From Nitrosomonadales bacterium (GTDB lineage Bacteria; Pseudomonadota; Gammaproteobacteria; Burkholderiales; Gallionellaceae), in contig JANYJE010000068.1 of the NCBI GenBank assembly GCA_025408405.1, positions 1-64,000 on the forward strand: 64,000 nt of DNA, written 5' to 3'. A program made the translations under genes and the position numbers. The notes under the pieces are model-generated. The model did not search any database, was not told the origin of the DNA, and saw only the letters and a program-made list of their open reading frames with translations. Each line of letters opens with the position of its first letter. Position 1 is the first letter of the stretch. Below are positions 51,327-61,075 of the stretch, piece by piece.

Positions 51327-51401
51327 TTCACGAACCGAATGCCCCACCTTAGGATGTCTCCGTCGGCCAGCAATGGCCTTAATGGAACGGAAACATCCAA
51401 A

Positions 51402-51617
51402 ATGAACCACCTCCCTGCAACAGGTTTCCTCCGCCTTAGGCAAATTATTGGCGAACCAACGGCCAACCCGCCGATCCCTCCGCTTATCCCGGTCTCCAAG
51501 TCTACTTGGTGGGCCGGAGTGAAATCTGGACGGTTTCCGCAGCCAGTGCGAAAACTAGGGCTCCGCATCACGGCGTGGCGCGTTGAAGATATACGCGCCC
51601 TGATCGATGCCGCGTAA
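51402..51617 (+). CDS. AlpA-like helix-turn-helix regulator
   Basis: MNHLPATGFLRLRQIIG...PPLIPVSKSTWWAGVKSGRFPQPVRKLGLRITAWRVEDIRALIDAA. Confidence 0.85.
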   Translation: MNHLPATGFLRLRQIIGEPTANPPIPPLIPVSKSTWWAGVKSGRFPQPVRKLGLRITAWRVEDIRALIDAA

Positions 51618-51727
51618 GCCATCATGATGACTTTCATCGTTTCTCAATACGTCGTCACAGATTGTTTCGCGAAGGCCTACATCCTAGCGGGTGAAGGCAG
51701 ACAACTTACTGGAGTCGAAAGTTAATC

Positions 51728-52054
51728 ATGGTCGCCCTTTTCAAGAAAAAGCCGCACGACCAGAAAAGATCGATCCGATATGAAATCTTGTTGTCGCCCA
51801 CGGAAGCTGAAGACATTCGGTCGTTCGCCAAATTACGGGACTTATCTGTTGCTGATTTCATGCGCCGGGCGGCCTTGGGGAGACGCACGGATGTTCAATT
51901 TGAGACAGAAATAGTCCTTGCGCTTCGTGAGGTCGTCCAATCAATTCGCCAACTGCATTCAGCGTTTGCTGCAAAAGATATTTTCATTCTCAAATCAGAA
52001 CTGGCGCAGGTAATCGAACAGGCGCTCGCTGCCATGTTGCGGATCGGCAAATAG
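51728..52054 (+). CDS. MobC-like relaxosome accessory protein
   Basis: RSIRYEILLSPTEAEDIRSFAKLRDLSVADFMRRAALGRR; upstream of relaxase. Confidence 0.65.
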   Translation: MVALFKKKPHDQKRSIRYEILLSPTEAEDIRSFAKLRDLSVADFMRRAALGRRTDVQFETEIVLALREVVQSIRQLHSAFAAKDIFILKSELAQVIEQALAAMLRIGK

Positions 52055-52114
52055 AGCTCTGTATCAAAGTCACGAATTGAAACTTGTACCACTAACGCAC
52101 ATAAGGAGATTAAC

Positions 52115-52711
52115 ATGCGTTTTAAATCGGCGACGAAAATGGGTGATGAGCTGGGTCTCAGCTATCACAAGATCAACAAAGTGCTGGCGCGAAATGGTTT
52201 ATATGATGAGGCAACGAGACGTCCCACCGCGCGTGCGCTCGAAAATCACTTGGCCGAAATAAAATCTACGACGAGTAGTTTTTCTGGCAAGGTCGTTGAA
52301 TTTAACGTTTGGAACGTCGATGAGCTGAAGCCCCTCTTCCCCCAACCCAAAAAAACAAAAAAATCCGGCCCATGTCAGTCGCCGCCTGAAGCGTTGGACA
52401 AAGTCTGTGACGCCTTTGCAGATTTTGGCCACATGCTCAAGATTGAAGTGAGCAATCCGAAAGATGGAATTAGTACGGAGGCGCAGTCTACGGTGATTGA
52501 GGCGTACTTTGGCGAGTCTTCCTGCTTGCGCGGCATCTTGCTGCTCCACCGATTCATGCGCCCGAACGAGGCAGCGGCAGCAAAGGCCGTTACGCTGCTA
52601 CTTGCGAACGAGTTATATGTCGCCGCCAAAGAAATCAATGTAAGGCGGGCGCAAACCAATCTGCGCACGATTGAAAGGACGCTTCAGTGGCTATGCGATA
52701 AGGCTCGCTGA
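52115..52711 (+). CDS. Hypothetical protein with N-terminal HTH-like region, upstream of relaxase
   Basis: TKMGDELGLSYHKINKVLARNGLYD; position between MobC-like and relaxase genes. Confidence 0.6.
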   Translation: MRFKSATKMGDELGLSYHKINKVLARNGLYDEATRRPTARALENHLAEIKSTTSSFSGKVVEFNVWNVDELKPLFPQPKKTKKSGPCQSPPEALDKVCDAFADFGHMLKIEVSNPKDGISTEAQSTVIEAYFGESSCLRGILLLHRFMRPNEAAAAKAVTLLLANELYVAAKEINVRRAQTNLRTIERTLQWLCDKAR

Positions 52712-52727
52712 TTACTGCGCACCACCT

Positions 52728-55124
52728 ATGATCCCCGTCATTCTTCCAAAGAGGCAGACGAGGGTGAAAGGTGGCCGCGTTTTCAACAAACTAATCAGCT
52801 ACGTTGAGGGCGCCGCCGCCTTTCAAGCTGCCTCAGGGGATCAACAGTTTGACAATATTCTTAACTACACGGCCAATCCCGTGGATCAGAAACGCGGCGG
52901 GGAGAAGTGCATTGCGATCCGTACGCACGGCGTAACCGACTTGAGTTCCGCGACCATCGAAATGAATACAGTAGCTGCACGCAACACGAGGTGCGAAGAC
53001 CCAGCATACCATTTTGTGCTGGCATGGCCCGAGTTTGAGAGGCCCCACCCAGATGAGATTTTTGAAGCGGCCGAGCATGCCCTTCGGTCGCTCGGGCTAG
53101 CCGATCATCAATACGTTTTAGCTGTCCACGCCAATACGGACAACCTCCACTGTCATGCTGCCGTTAACCGTGTAAACCCCACCACGTTCAAGTCCCGCAA
53201 TGTCGAATGGGCACACAAAACAATTCATCTGGCCGCACGCCAGGCCGAAATCAAGCATGGGTGGGCCCATGACAATGGTATCTACATTGTCCAGATCGAT
53301 GACCAGAATCGAAAATCCATTGTTCTTAACCCTGATCTCGACTACCGTGTCTCTCGCCGGTTGCAGTCCTCCGCAAGCATACTGCCGACTTGGCATGACC
53401 CGGATAGCCTGGAGTCCTGGCTCAAATTCAAGGTGGCCAAAACGGTAATGCAGGCACTGCCCTCCCTCACAAACTGGAATGCATTACACGACCTGCTGGC
53501 TGCCTACGCCATCACGCTGACTGATAGTGGTGGTGGTGGGCTGCGACTACATGCCACATCTCAGACGACGAGCGAAGTTATTAGCCTCCCAGCCAGCAAG
53601 GGTTTGAGAATTCTGAAGCGTGGTGAACTGGAAGAGCGATGGGGAAAATTCGCACATAGCCGGTTAACTGTCAGTGTCGTACCAGATACATTACGCTTAA
53701 CCCCGCGCAGCATAGCGGGCCAGGCAAGCAGCTCTCAGAATGCCGCAAGTGATCTAGGCGCAGATTCGCCGGACAGGAAGCCAAGGGCGCGCGATGAATC
53801 ACTGCGAGCAAAGCGTCGCGATCAACGTGCTGCTGCTCGTGCGGATCTTCGTCACCGCTTTGCACAGTATCAGCGGTTCGTGCGAGAAGGTGACGTTGAT
53901 TATTTCAAGAACAAATCCGACCTTCGTGCCGAGCTTAGCCAATCGATCAAAAGGATCAATAAAGATGCCAAAGCACTGCACTCAGCCTGTCGCCTTGCGT
54001 GGCGTGCCAATGTAAAAGGCTGTCTGCTAAGAATGGCGGCCATTGATTTTGAAATGTCGCATCAAAAACTTGAGGCCAAGACGATTTTCCAAACGAGAAT
54101 GCAATCGCTGCAGGTCACCCGTCTACCGCCTTTGACTTGGCGAAAGTGGTTATACGAACAAGCCAATCTTGGAGATCAGGCCGCTTTGTCGGCCTTGCGC
54201 GGCATTGTCTATCAAGCTCAGCGCGATGCAAAACGCAAAGATAAGATCACGCCATTACTGTACGAAGCAGAACCCGATACACCGGAGTCTTATACACGAA
54301 AATTCCACAAGGCCATGGCGCGACTGCTTGAGGAGGAACAAAAGGAGGCTGCCATTCGCTCCGCGCGACTTGATGCCATGCGCCCGTTCGAAACTGATGC
54401 GCTGCTCGTTAAGCACATCAACATGCAATGGCACGTTACTGAAAACGGCAATGTTGCCTACACCCATCACGATGGGCAGCATCTGTTCACAGATCGAGGG
54501 AACCGCCTGACCTTTGACCGCGTCGTTGTGGGTGATGACGACATCCGTCTGGCTCTTGCCCATGCGCAGCAGAAATTTGGCAATCAACTCACCCTGACCG
54601 GGGACGATCCAGTCTTTACCGCAAGGATGGCGTGCCTGGCCGATGACATGGGTATAACCATCTTGAATCCAGACATGCAACAGGTGATTGCCAGCCGCCG
54701 CAGAGAGCTCGCAATGCGGTACGCAAAGGAGCAACCCACTCCGACGACTCTAGCGAAGGCGACAACGCCAGAACAGCAGGAGGCATCGCCACAAAGTTCG
54801 GGGCACACCGGCCAGATCGACCAGGCCACCAACCACGAGCGCCTGCGCGCCATGGTGCTAGCGATTGACCCGCGTGCGGAATTTATAATCCCAGACTCAT
54901 CGACCAGTCATGCAACATACAGCGGGCCGGTTGCCGCTGTCTTTACGTCGGAGGAGCCCGCCCAAGGCTTTGCCCAGCATTTGGGGCGAAGCCTATATGC
55001 GCTACATTCGACTGACGCTCCAGCACACCATGGCCACGCCAATATCACGGTGCAATATCGCGACGGTGTGGCCATCGTGACGGTTCACGCTATCGGCAAA
55101 GGGAAAGATGGAAAGATTAGGTAG
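52728..55124 (+). CDS. MOBP-type relaxase with C-terminal LPD7-like region
   Basis: VLAWPEFERPHPDEIFEAAEHALRSLGLADHQYVLAVHANTDNLHCHAAVNRVNP (HxH motif); LPD7-like HLFTDRGNRLTFDRVVVGDDDIRLALAHAQQKFG. Confidence 0.88.
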   Translation: MIPVILPKRQTRVKGGRVFNKLISYVEGAAAFQAASGDQQFDNILNYTANPVDQKRGGEKCIAIRTHGVTDLSSATIEMNTVAARNTRCEDPAYHFVLAWPEFERPHPDEIFEAAEHALRSLGLADHQYVLAVHANTDNLHCHAAVNRVNPTTFKSRNVEWAHKTIHLAARQAEIKHGWAHDNGIYIVQIDDQNRKSIVLNPDLDYRVSRRLQSSASILPTWHDPDSLESWLKFKVAKTVMQALPSLTNWNALHDLLAAYAITLTDSGGGGLRLHATSQTTSEVISLPASKGLRILKRGELEERWGKFAHSRLTVSVVPDTLRLTPRSIAGQASSSQNAASDLGADSPDRKPRARDESLRAKRRDQRAAARADLRHRFAQYQRFVREGDVDYFKNKSDLRAELSQSIKRINKDAKALHSACRLAWRANVKGCLLRMAAIDFEMSHQKLEAKTIFQTRMQSLQVTRLPPLTWRKWLYEQANLGDQAALSALRGIVYQAQRDAKRKDKITPLLYEAEPDTPESYTRKFHKAMARLLEEEQKEAAIRSARLDAMRPFETDALLVKHINMQWHVTENGNVAYTHHDGQHLFTDRGNRLTFDRVVVGDDDIRLALAHAQQKFGNQLTLTGDDPVFTARMACLADDMGITILNPDMQQVIASRRRELAMRYAKEQPTPTTLAKATTPEQQEASPQSSGHTGQIDQATNHERLRAMVLAIDPRAEFIIPDSSTSHATYSGPVAAVFTSEEPAQGFAQHLGRSLYALHSTDAPAHHGHANITVQYRDGVAIVTVHAIGKGKDGKIR

Positions 55125-55418
55125 CTTCTGACCATCCTTGGAGGCCTGAACGACCACTTTGAATGTGTTCTTTACACCGTTTTTGTCGATTCTAGCCTTC
55201 TTTTTTTCAAACAGCCTCAAGCTCACTTCCACATCGATGTCTGTCGGGCGAAAAGCGGAAGTAATTCCAAGCTGCGTGAAATGGCAACTAGGACAGAACT
55301 TCGGCCAATGCTGCGGTTGGGGATGGGCTGGCGCCATGTCTGTAATCTGGTACATTCCAGAACTTGGCACCGCACTTGCTGTGTTCCTTCCTCATTTGCG
55401 TCACGTTACGGTATATCC

Positions 55419-57281
55419 ATGAAAACACCCACGAAGTCCGAACTCCAAGCACGCATTTGCAATTTCATGCTCGGTAAACAACTGGGGGCTGGCGGTAATG
55501 CGGTGGTTTACGCTGCCAAGCGAGATGAAGAGCTGGTTGCAGTCAAGTTTCTGCTAAACACTGACGTAAAACGGTATTTGCGCTTCCGCGATGAGGTCCT
55601 TGTAGTGACTACCAGCCTCAAGGGCTCCAGCCGTGTAATCCCAATAATCGAACACCATCTCCCGGACACCGAAAGTCCGGAAATCCCGTGGTACGCGATG
55701 CCCGTCGCAACGCCGATTCGCAAACGCTTGAAAGGTGCGCCAAAGCGTGATGTTGTGAGTGCGCTGGCGGAATTGGCAGAAGGGCTGGGTGATTTGCACG
55801 ATACAAATGTCGCCCACCGGGACATAAAGCCAGAGAATCTCTTCTTCTTCGAGAATAGTTTTCGCTTTGGTGATTTCGGCATTGCGAAATTTCCGGATAG
55901 TGCTGGGTTGACGACTGCAACCGAGCCCATGGGCCCTCAAGGCTATATGGCCGATGAGATGATGCGCGATTCTGGGTCAGCAGATCCTTTCAAGGCAGAC
56001 ATATTCAGCTTGGCCAAGACGCTGTGGGTTTTGCTGACTGACCAGCGGCATCCATTTTTGGGGCAGTACTCGCGCTACGGGAATTACTCATTGGACGAAT
56101 TGCTACCTAAGGACCGCTTTGTGCATGAGCCAATTGATGATCTGCTGGAAAGATGCACTCATTCCATCCCAGACAAGCGCCTCGGCGCACGCGAGTTCGC
56201 ACAGGCACTGCGTAATGTGCTCGCCGCACAGGGCGACTTCGAGTTGCGCAATCCACTCCAGTGGGCCGGAGCGGAGGCTTGGGCAATTAGTGTGCCTTGT
56301 ACGCGTGTCGAGTGGACTGATCCGGCGGCAATCGTCCAAGTCGTGAAGATTCTCAGCCGTCGTGATTCGCTTAATCATTGCTTCCTTCCAGGAGGCGGTG
56401 GCTGGGACATCACTGATGCGGAACTGACGGAGGGCGGTGCGGCTATCCTCTTATGGCATGACACTGAATTGGCCACAGTGGTCAGACCGACCAGGTTGAC
56501 CCTCGAACGCATTCAGGGCGGCGCGCCAAGAAGCTATGCCACCCTAGAGTCGGCTACACTTAAAAAGCTAGGGGTACAGAAATGCAACAAATGGTATGAA
56601 AAGTTATTGCGCTGTGATGAATACACCTACATGGCGTTACCGCGCGAATATGATCCTTGGCCCAAGGGGCTCACAAGAATCTCGCGTTACTACGAACCTG
56701 GAATGTTCATCATTGCGCCCAAAGGCGGCATCTTTAACCACGAGGACAGCTACGAGGGAAAGGGTAACGCGCTGGGTCGAGACAAGCTTCGTGCAGCCTT
56801 TGAGAGCGGATTGATAAATAGGAATCAGGAACGAGTTACATTTGGCCTACGCAGGATCGTCCGGCTTGCTGAGCAAGTGCCAGTTCCGGACTCATCATTC
56901 CTTTCTAAGGTAGACCTGCAGATCTTGCAGAAGCTGTTAGAACTCGACCAGGCCATGAAGGGGGTAACAATGCCCTCCGATGAAGTAGTAAACCTCGCAA
57001 GCATCCGCGCCCATGTACCGGAAAGGGACGCAAAATACCAAGAGATTCTTAAATTTATTCGAACGCTGAGCCCAGTACAACTTGGGGAAGTAATGGCGTT
57101 ATTCCTATTTGGCCGCGGTGATATCGATGATCCTGAAGATGAATCAAAGATTGCAGCCCGTGAAGCAATGAATGACCCTTATTCCGCCGAATACTTCGCA
57201 GAAAAGTTCGGCAACAACAATTTTCTCAAAGCCGTTAATCGTTTTGGCTTTGAAATAGTTGGTTCTCTGTTAGAGAAATAA
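55419..57281 (+). CDS. Eukaryotic-like Ser/Thr protein kinase with novel/DUF3775-like C-terminal region
   Basis: GKQLGAGGNAVVYAAK, VAVKF, HRDIKPENLFFFENSFRFGDFGIAK; C-terminal YQEILKFIRTLSPVQLGEVMALFLFGRGDID. Confidence 0.88.
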   Translation: MKTPTKSELQARICNFMLGKQLGAGGNAVVYAAKRDEELVAVKFLLNTDVKRYLRFRDEVLVVTTSLKGSSRVIPIIEHHLPDTESPEIPWYAMPVATPIRKRLKGAPKRDVVSALAELAEGLGDLHDTNVAHRDIKPENLFFFENSFRFGDFGIAKFPDSAGLTTATEPMGPQGYMADEMMRDSGSADPFKADIFSLAKTLWVLLTDQRHPFLGQYSRYGNYSLDELLPKDRFVHEPIDDLLERCTHSIPDKRLGAREFAQALRNVLAAQGDFELRNPLQWAGAEAWAISVPCTRVEWTDPAAIVQVVKILSRRDSLNHCFLPGGGGWDITDAELTEGGAAILLWHDTELATVVRPTRLTLERIQGGAPRSYATLESATLKKLGVQKCNKWYEKLLRCDEYTYMALPREYDPWPKGLTRISRYYEPGMFIIAPKGGIFNHEDSYEGKGNALGRDKLRAAFESGLINRNQERVTFGLRRIVRLAEQVPVPDSSFLSKVDLQILQKLLELDQAMKGVTMPSDEVVNLASIRAHVPERDAKYQEILKFIRTLSPVQLGEVMALFLFGRGDIDDPEDESKIAAREAMNDPYSAEYFAEKFGNNNFLKAVNRFGFEIVGSLLEK

Positions 57282-57399
57282 GAAAAGCTGACCTTCGTTT
57301 GCATAATAGCTAGCAAAAAGATGGACAACTAATGCTCCATTAAGTCGGCTCAGACACAAAATATGGACTAATTCAGGATGGCACTAATTGTCCCATACG

Positions 57400-57451
57400 G
57401 CCGAATATCTGACAGGTATTGTCAGATGAAATCTGGATTACTAAACATTAG
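57400..57451. repeat. 52-bp imperfect direct repeat copy 1 with dyad TCTGACA-N5-TGTCAGA
   Basis: gccgaatatctgacaggtattgtcagatgaaatctggattactaaacattag; ungapped match to 62707-62758. Confidence 0.7.
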
Positions 57452-57476
57452 CGCTGCTTCAGCAGCGCTAATGTTT
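57443..57476. terminator. 15-bp perfect hairpin, possible bidirectional terminator
   Basis: aaacattagcgctgc-ttca-gcagcgctaatgttt. Confidence 0.65.
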
Positions 57477-57485
57477 GTCCCAAAC

Positions 57486-58805
57486 TCAAGATGCCCAGGT
57501 ACGCATCGAATTAACTGCAGAATCTACTTTTTTTAGGAGCGTCCTCAGTGGTGGACTATCCGGATAGTGCTTACCCAGTATTTGCTTTACACGCTCCAGA
57601 CTATTGATGTGACGACTGCTCTCGGCATGGGAGATGGATCGTGAGAATTGGTGACCGGACTCGTGATAATAGATGTCAAAGAACACTTCATCTGATAGTT
57701 CTTCACGGTTATATTCTCGCTGAACCCACTCATCGAGTTCGCTACGTACTGAGTCAAGTCGGTTGTAGACTCCATTGCGTTCAGATGAAACCACCAATAC
57801 GGATTTGAGCAGCCCCCCAATTTCTATATGCGCGTCAATTGGCATTCGATCTTTGGGTCGCCGACTTGGCCCAACAAAGGTTTGGATGTACTTGACTGAG
57901 TTGCGTTGACCACCCGATTTTTTCTGTTGCTTCGAATCCAATTTTTGTGTTTTCACATTCGCAATCGCCCCCGGACTAACGAAGATCGGAATAAGCGGCG
58001 ATGACTCTCCGTTCCATGTCTTTTCATCAATGGGTGCTGCCAGTCGATTTAGCGCTGCGACTATCGGGTCAAGAGGAATACCCCTCTCCGCATCGGCAAT
58101 CAAGTAGAGCTGTGAGCCGCCGGCTGGATTGTACATTCCAGTCCATTCTGGTTTCTGAATTACGAACCCATGACGCTGCGCCCATTCAGTTCGCTCCGCT
58201 GCTTGGCTCTCTGCGGCCTTTTCATAGGGCTCATCAGCAAAAAGGTAGCGCCTTGTATTGCGGTCATACCAAATGCTGTAGTGATCGCGCCCGGGCACAG
58301 CATTTGTCGAACGACCTCCCGGATAGGCCTTGCTATGGCTATTTGATGGGCGCAACTTTGTTACATCCATGAACTGTAAAGTACGAGCTAAAGCACAGGC
58401 TGCACGTCGCGCCTCAGATTGCGACTGAACTGACGTCCTACGCGCCAGATGATCAGGGCCTTCTGGTCTAAAGCCATTAAATGCACGGTGATAATCAAAT
58501 TGCGACACGGCAATCAAATCGTTCCAAGGTGTCGTGAGCATGGCGGTCAGTATTTCACGACCTTCGCTACCATCTTTTCGGTTTTTCCAAGAGGCTGTGA
58601 TGAACACACGATGCCAAAGATCTATCCGACTATCGCTATTTACCTTGGAGAGGAAGTTACTCGCATGGCGATAATTTTGATATCCGGCTGCACGCGCTGC
58701 AACATCCAAGGCTTCTGTGTGCTGGATACCTTGGACAACTTTGATTGATTTAGCAAGACGCTTGATGCCGTCTATAGAAGACGGACGAATTTCTTTACTT
58801 GACAT
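57486..58805 (-). CDS. DUF5623-like island protein
   Basis: MSSKEIRPSSIDGIKRLAKSIKVVQGIQHTEALDVAARAAGYQNYRHASNFL; common on integrative elements. Confidence 0.72.
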   Translation of the reverse strand: MSSKEIRPSSIDGIKRLAKSIKVVQGIQHTEALDVAARAAGYQNYRHASNFLSKVNSDSRIDLWHRVFITASWKNRKDGSEGREILTAMLTTPWNDLIAVSQFDYHRAFNGFRPEGPDHLARRTSVQSQSEARRAACALARTLQFMDVTKLRPSNSHSKAYPGGRSTNAVPGRDHYSIWYDRNTRRYLFADEPYEKAAESQAAERTEWAQRHGFVIQKPEWTGMYNPAGGSQLYLIADAERGIPLDPIVAALNRLAAPIDEKTWNGESSPLIPIFVSPGAIANVKTQKLDSKQQKKSGGQRNSVKYIQTFVGPSRRPKDRMPIDAHIEIGGLLKSVLVVSSERNGVYNRLDSVRSELDEWVQREYNREELSDEVFFDIYYHESGHQFSRSISHAESSRHINSLERVKQILGKHYPDSPPLRTLLKKVDSAVNSMRTWAS

Positions 58806-59096
58806 GACATTCTCCTTGTTCATGACGAAACGTCACCCGTCTGCCGCTTCTAGAACACGAATATGACATGTTCAAAAAGAGGATGTACCGGCAGTGCTGT
58901 CAACAGCTTTGCTATGACGGGTGGCTGGCTCCTGCCTAGAGCCAGCCGAGATTATTGCACCAATAACCCACGTAGCACAATGGGCTAATTACCTAGGCGA
59001 TAACGCGTTGAATTTTGTGAAATATCTGAGCTTGTGAAGATGGGAGGCTATACTATTATGGGCTTTTCTGACTTCCACTTTAGGCAATGAAACCGA

Positions 59097-59384
59097 ATGT
59101 CCCGGTTAGATAAACAATCCTGGCAGGTAGTAGCCGCGGCACAGCGTTATGTGCGTACCGGAAACTCGTCTGAGATGAGAGAGTTTGATGTCGCGACGTT
59201 GAAAAAGGCGGACTATCAGTTGGGTGATAGGGATGTTGCTACTGGGTGGCGTAAGGCAATTCAAGACTTCATTAAAGAAAAAAACAATGCTCCAGAAGTT
59301 CTTGAAGTAAAGCCCGAAGCATTCGGCATCAAATTGAACGTTAATGAGCTTTTCAAACGAGCCCTCAGATGGTTTCGAAAATAG
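59097..59384 (+). CDS. Small hypothetical protein, 95 aa, upstream of PLD-like gene
   Basis: MSRLDKQSWQVVAAAQRYVRTGNSSEMREFDVATLKKADYQLGDRDVATGWRKAIQDFI. Confidence 0.65.
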   Translation: MSRLDKQSWQVVAAAQRYVRTGNSSEMREFDVATLKKADYQLGDRDVATGWRKAIQDFIKEKNNAPEVLEVKPEAFGIKLNVNELFKRALRWFRK

Positions 59385-59472
59385 TACTTTTTCGGGCTAG
59401 CTTGCGTGGCAAATTATTCAAGTGTCGGGAATTGGTGGGAAAACGCATGACTGTACCTTTTAACTAGGGAAT

Positions 59473-60987
59473 TTGATCGATATGGTACGACAGCTGGCTG
59501 TTTTATCAACACATCGCTTTACGATAGCATCCATACCCGAGTTGGTTGGCAAACTAGCGCAACATCAAAAAGCGCTCCTAAACATTGCGTGGGACAGCTA
59601 CGTTTCTCACGGGCGACTATTCCCTCTAAGAGGCCTCACAAATATTTTCGGGAAATTGACTATTAAGGAGGGTTTCTCTGGTTTAAACGGAAGCCTGATA
59701 TACGAAACCAACGAACAAGATGGGGCCTATTTTAAGTTAACGCTCTACGGTGCTTTCCTAACTGACCATGGGCCTGCTCTGGCCTCACTAATTGTCCGAC
59801 TTCTGGATCTCATCAAGGACCTTTGTAAAGAGGACAGCTATATAAAAAAACTGAATAGAGACCAAATTAAGGATCGGCTAGAGCTTTCAGATTCGGAAAT
59901 TCAAATCCTGTTTAGGCTTCTTACTCTTGGCTTGCCAAGCGGTATGCCGCTCTATTTGTCCAGTTACGCACCGGAGGGCGCTGAGTGGACGATCACCATT
60001 AATGATTTGGAAGTTTTCGAACTTCTCCGCTCTGATGAAACGTTAGCATATATGGACGAACATCTATCAGAGGGATATAGACCGGCAGAGCCATGTTCAT
60101 ATAGGGAACGATTAACATATCAGCACAGAAGAGCGGGCTCAGACTCACCAATTGTCGGCTTCGATAATTCCGCTGGATCGCTAGGCGTCAAATCCACCTC
60201 GACGGAGGACAAAAAACAATCAGATTTGAACCCATGGCCAGTTGTCCGTGGCTTCCTCCTGAACCTGTCTAGCTATGATGTGCCTAAAATCGTAGATCGA
60301 GCGGGGTTGACAGTCGATTGGTCTCTGACGGACAAACAGAATTATTCACACAAGATGCGCCTAGCGGAATATAGACCTCGGATTGATACCGCATACCAAG
60401 CGCTATCGAACGATAGTGACCGGCTTCGCGTTGCATACATTGTCACCCAAGAGCTCGCAAAACACGGCGCCACCGACGAGCTAAACGATGCGCTAGTTAA
60501 GATTGGCTGGGAACTTCGAGGAGGCGGGCTGGCTCCATCAAATAGTGTCGTCGGTGAATTGTTCTTTCAAGAGCAGAGTCAGCACGCTGCCTATGTAGAG
60601 ATCCGTGCGATTGTCCAAAAAGTGACGAGCAAAATTGCGATTATTGATCCATATATCGATCAGTCAATTTTAACGTTGCTTTCAACCTGCGCAAAACCAG
60701 GACTACGCGTCGAAATTCTCACATCATCACTACCTACCGATTTTGCTCTTGAAGGCAAGAAGTGGCTAAGTCAGCATGCGGGGAGTTCGCTTAATGTCCG
60801 TACAACCAAGGAATTCCATGATCGATTCATCATTCTTGATAACTCTGTATGTTGGCATATCGGTTGTTCCATCAAGGACGCCGGAAATAAGGCGTTTATG
60901 CTTAGCGAGTTGGAAGACCGCGATAACCGCGAGGCCCTGCTAGCACAGGCAAGAAAGTCATGGGACGCCGCCATGGTTGCGTTGTAG
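59473..60987 (+). CDS. Multidomain protein with C-terminal PLD-like (HKD-type) domain; candidate defence effector
   Basis: C-terminal KIAIIDPYIDQSILTLLSTC ... FHDRFIILDNSVCWHIGCSIKDAGNKAFMLSEL; N-terminal ~350 aa unassigned; TTG at 59473 or ATG at 59482. Confidence 0.75.
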   Translation: MIDMVRQLAVLSTHRFTIASIPELVGKLAQHQKALLNIAWDSYVSHGRLFPLRGLTNIFGKLTIKEGFSGLNGSLIYETNEQDGAYFKLTLYGAFLTDHGPALASLIVRLLDLIKDLCKEDSYIKKLNRDQIKDRLELSDSEIQILFRLLTLGLPSGMPLYLSSYAPEGAEWTITINDLEVFELLRSDETLAYMDEHLSEGYRPAEPCSYRERLTYQHRRAGSDSPIVGFDNSAGSLGVKSTSTEDKKQSDLNPWPVVRGFLLNLSSYDVPKIVDRAGLTVDWSLTDKQNYSHKMRLAEYRPRIDTAYQALSNDSDRLRVAYIVTQELAKHGATDELNDALVKIGWELRGGGLAPSNSVVGELFFQEQSQHAAYVEIRAIVQKVTSKIAIIDPYIDQSILTLLSTCAKPGLRVEILTSSLPTDFALEGKKWLSQHAGSSLNVRTTKEFHDRFIILDNSVCWHIGCSIKDAGNKAFMLSELEDRDNREALLAQARKSWDAAMVAL

Positions 60988-61075
60988 CGGAATCGTTGAG
61001 TGAACGTCCGCAAGGTCCGCTATTTCGCGCACAAGGGACATTCAGACGTCCCGCTCGCAATTTCCGCTTAGGCCG

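Noticed and set aside
58823-58835. Palindrome tgacg-aaa-cgtca at the start of the DUF5623-like gene
   Set aside because: Too short to separate from chance and single copy; no linked regulator.
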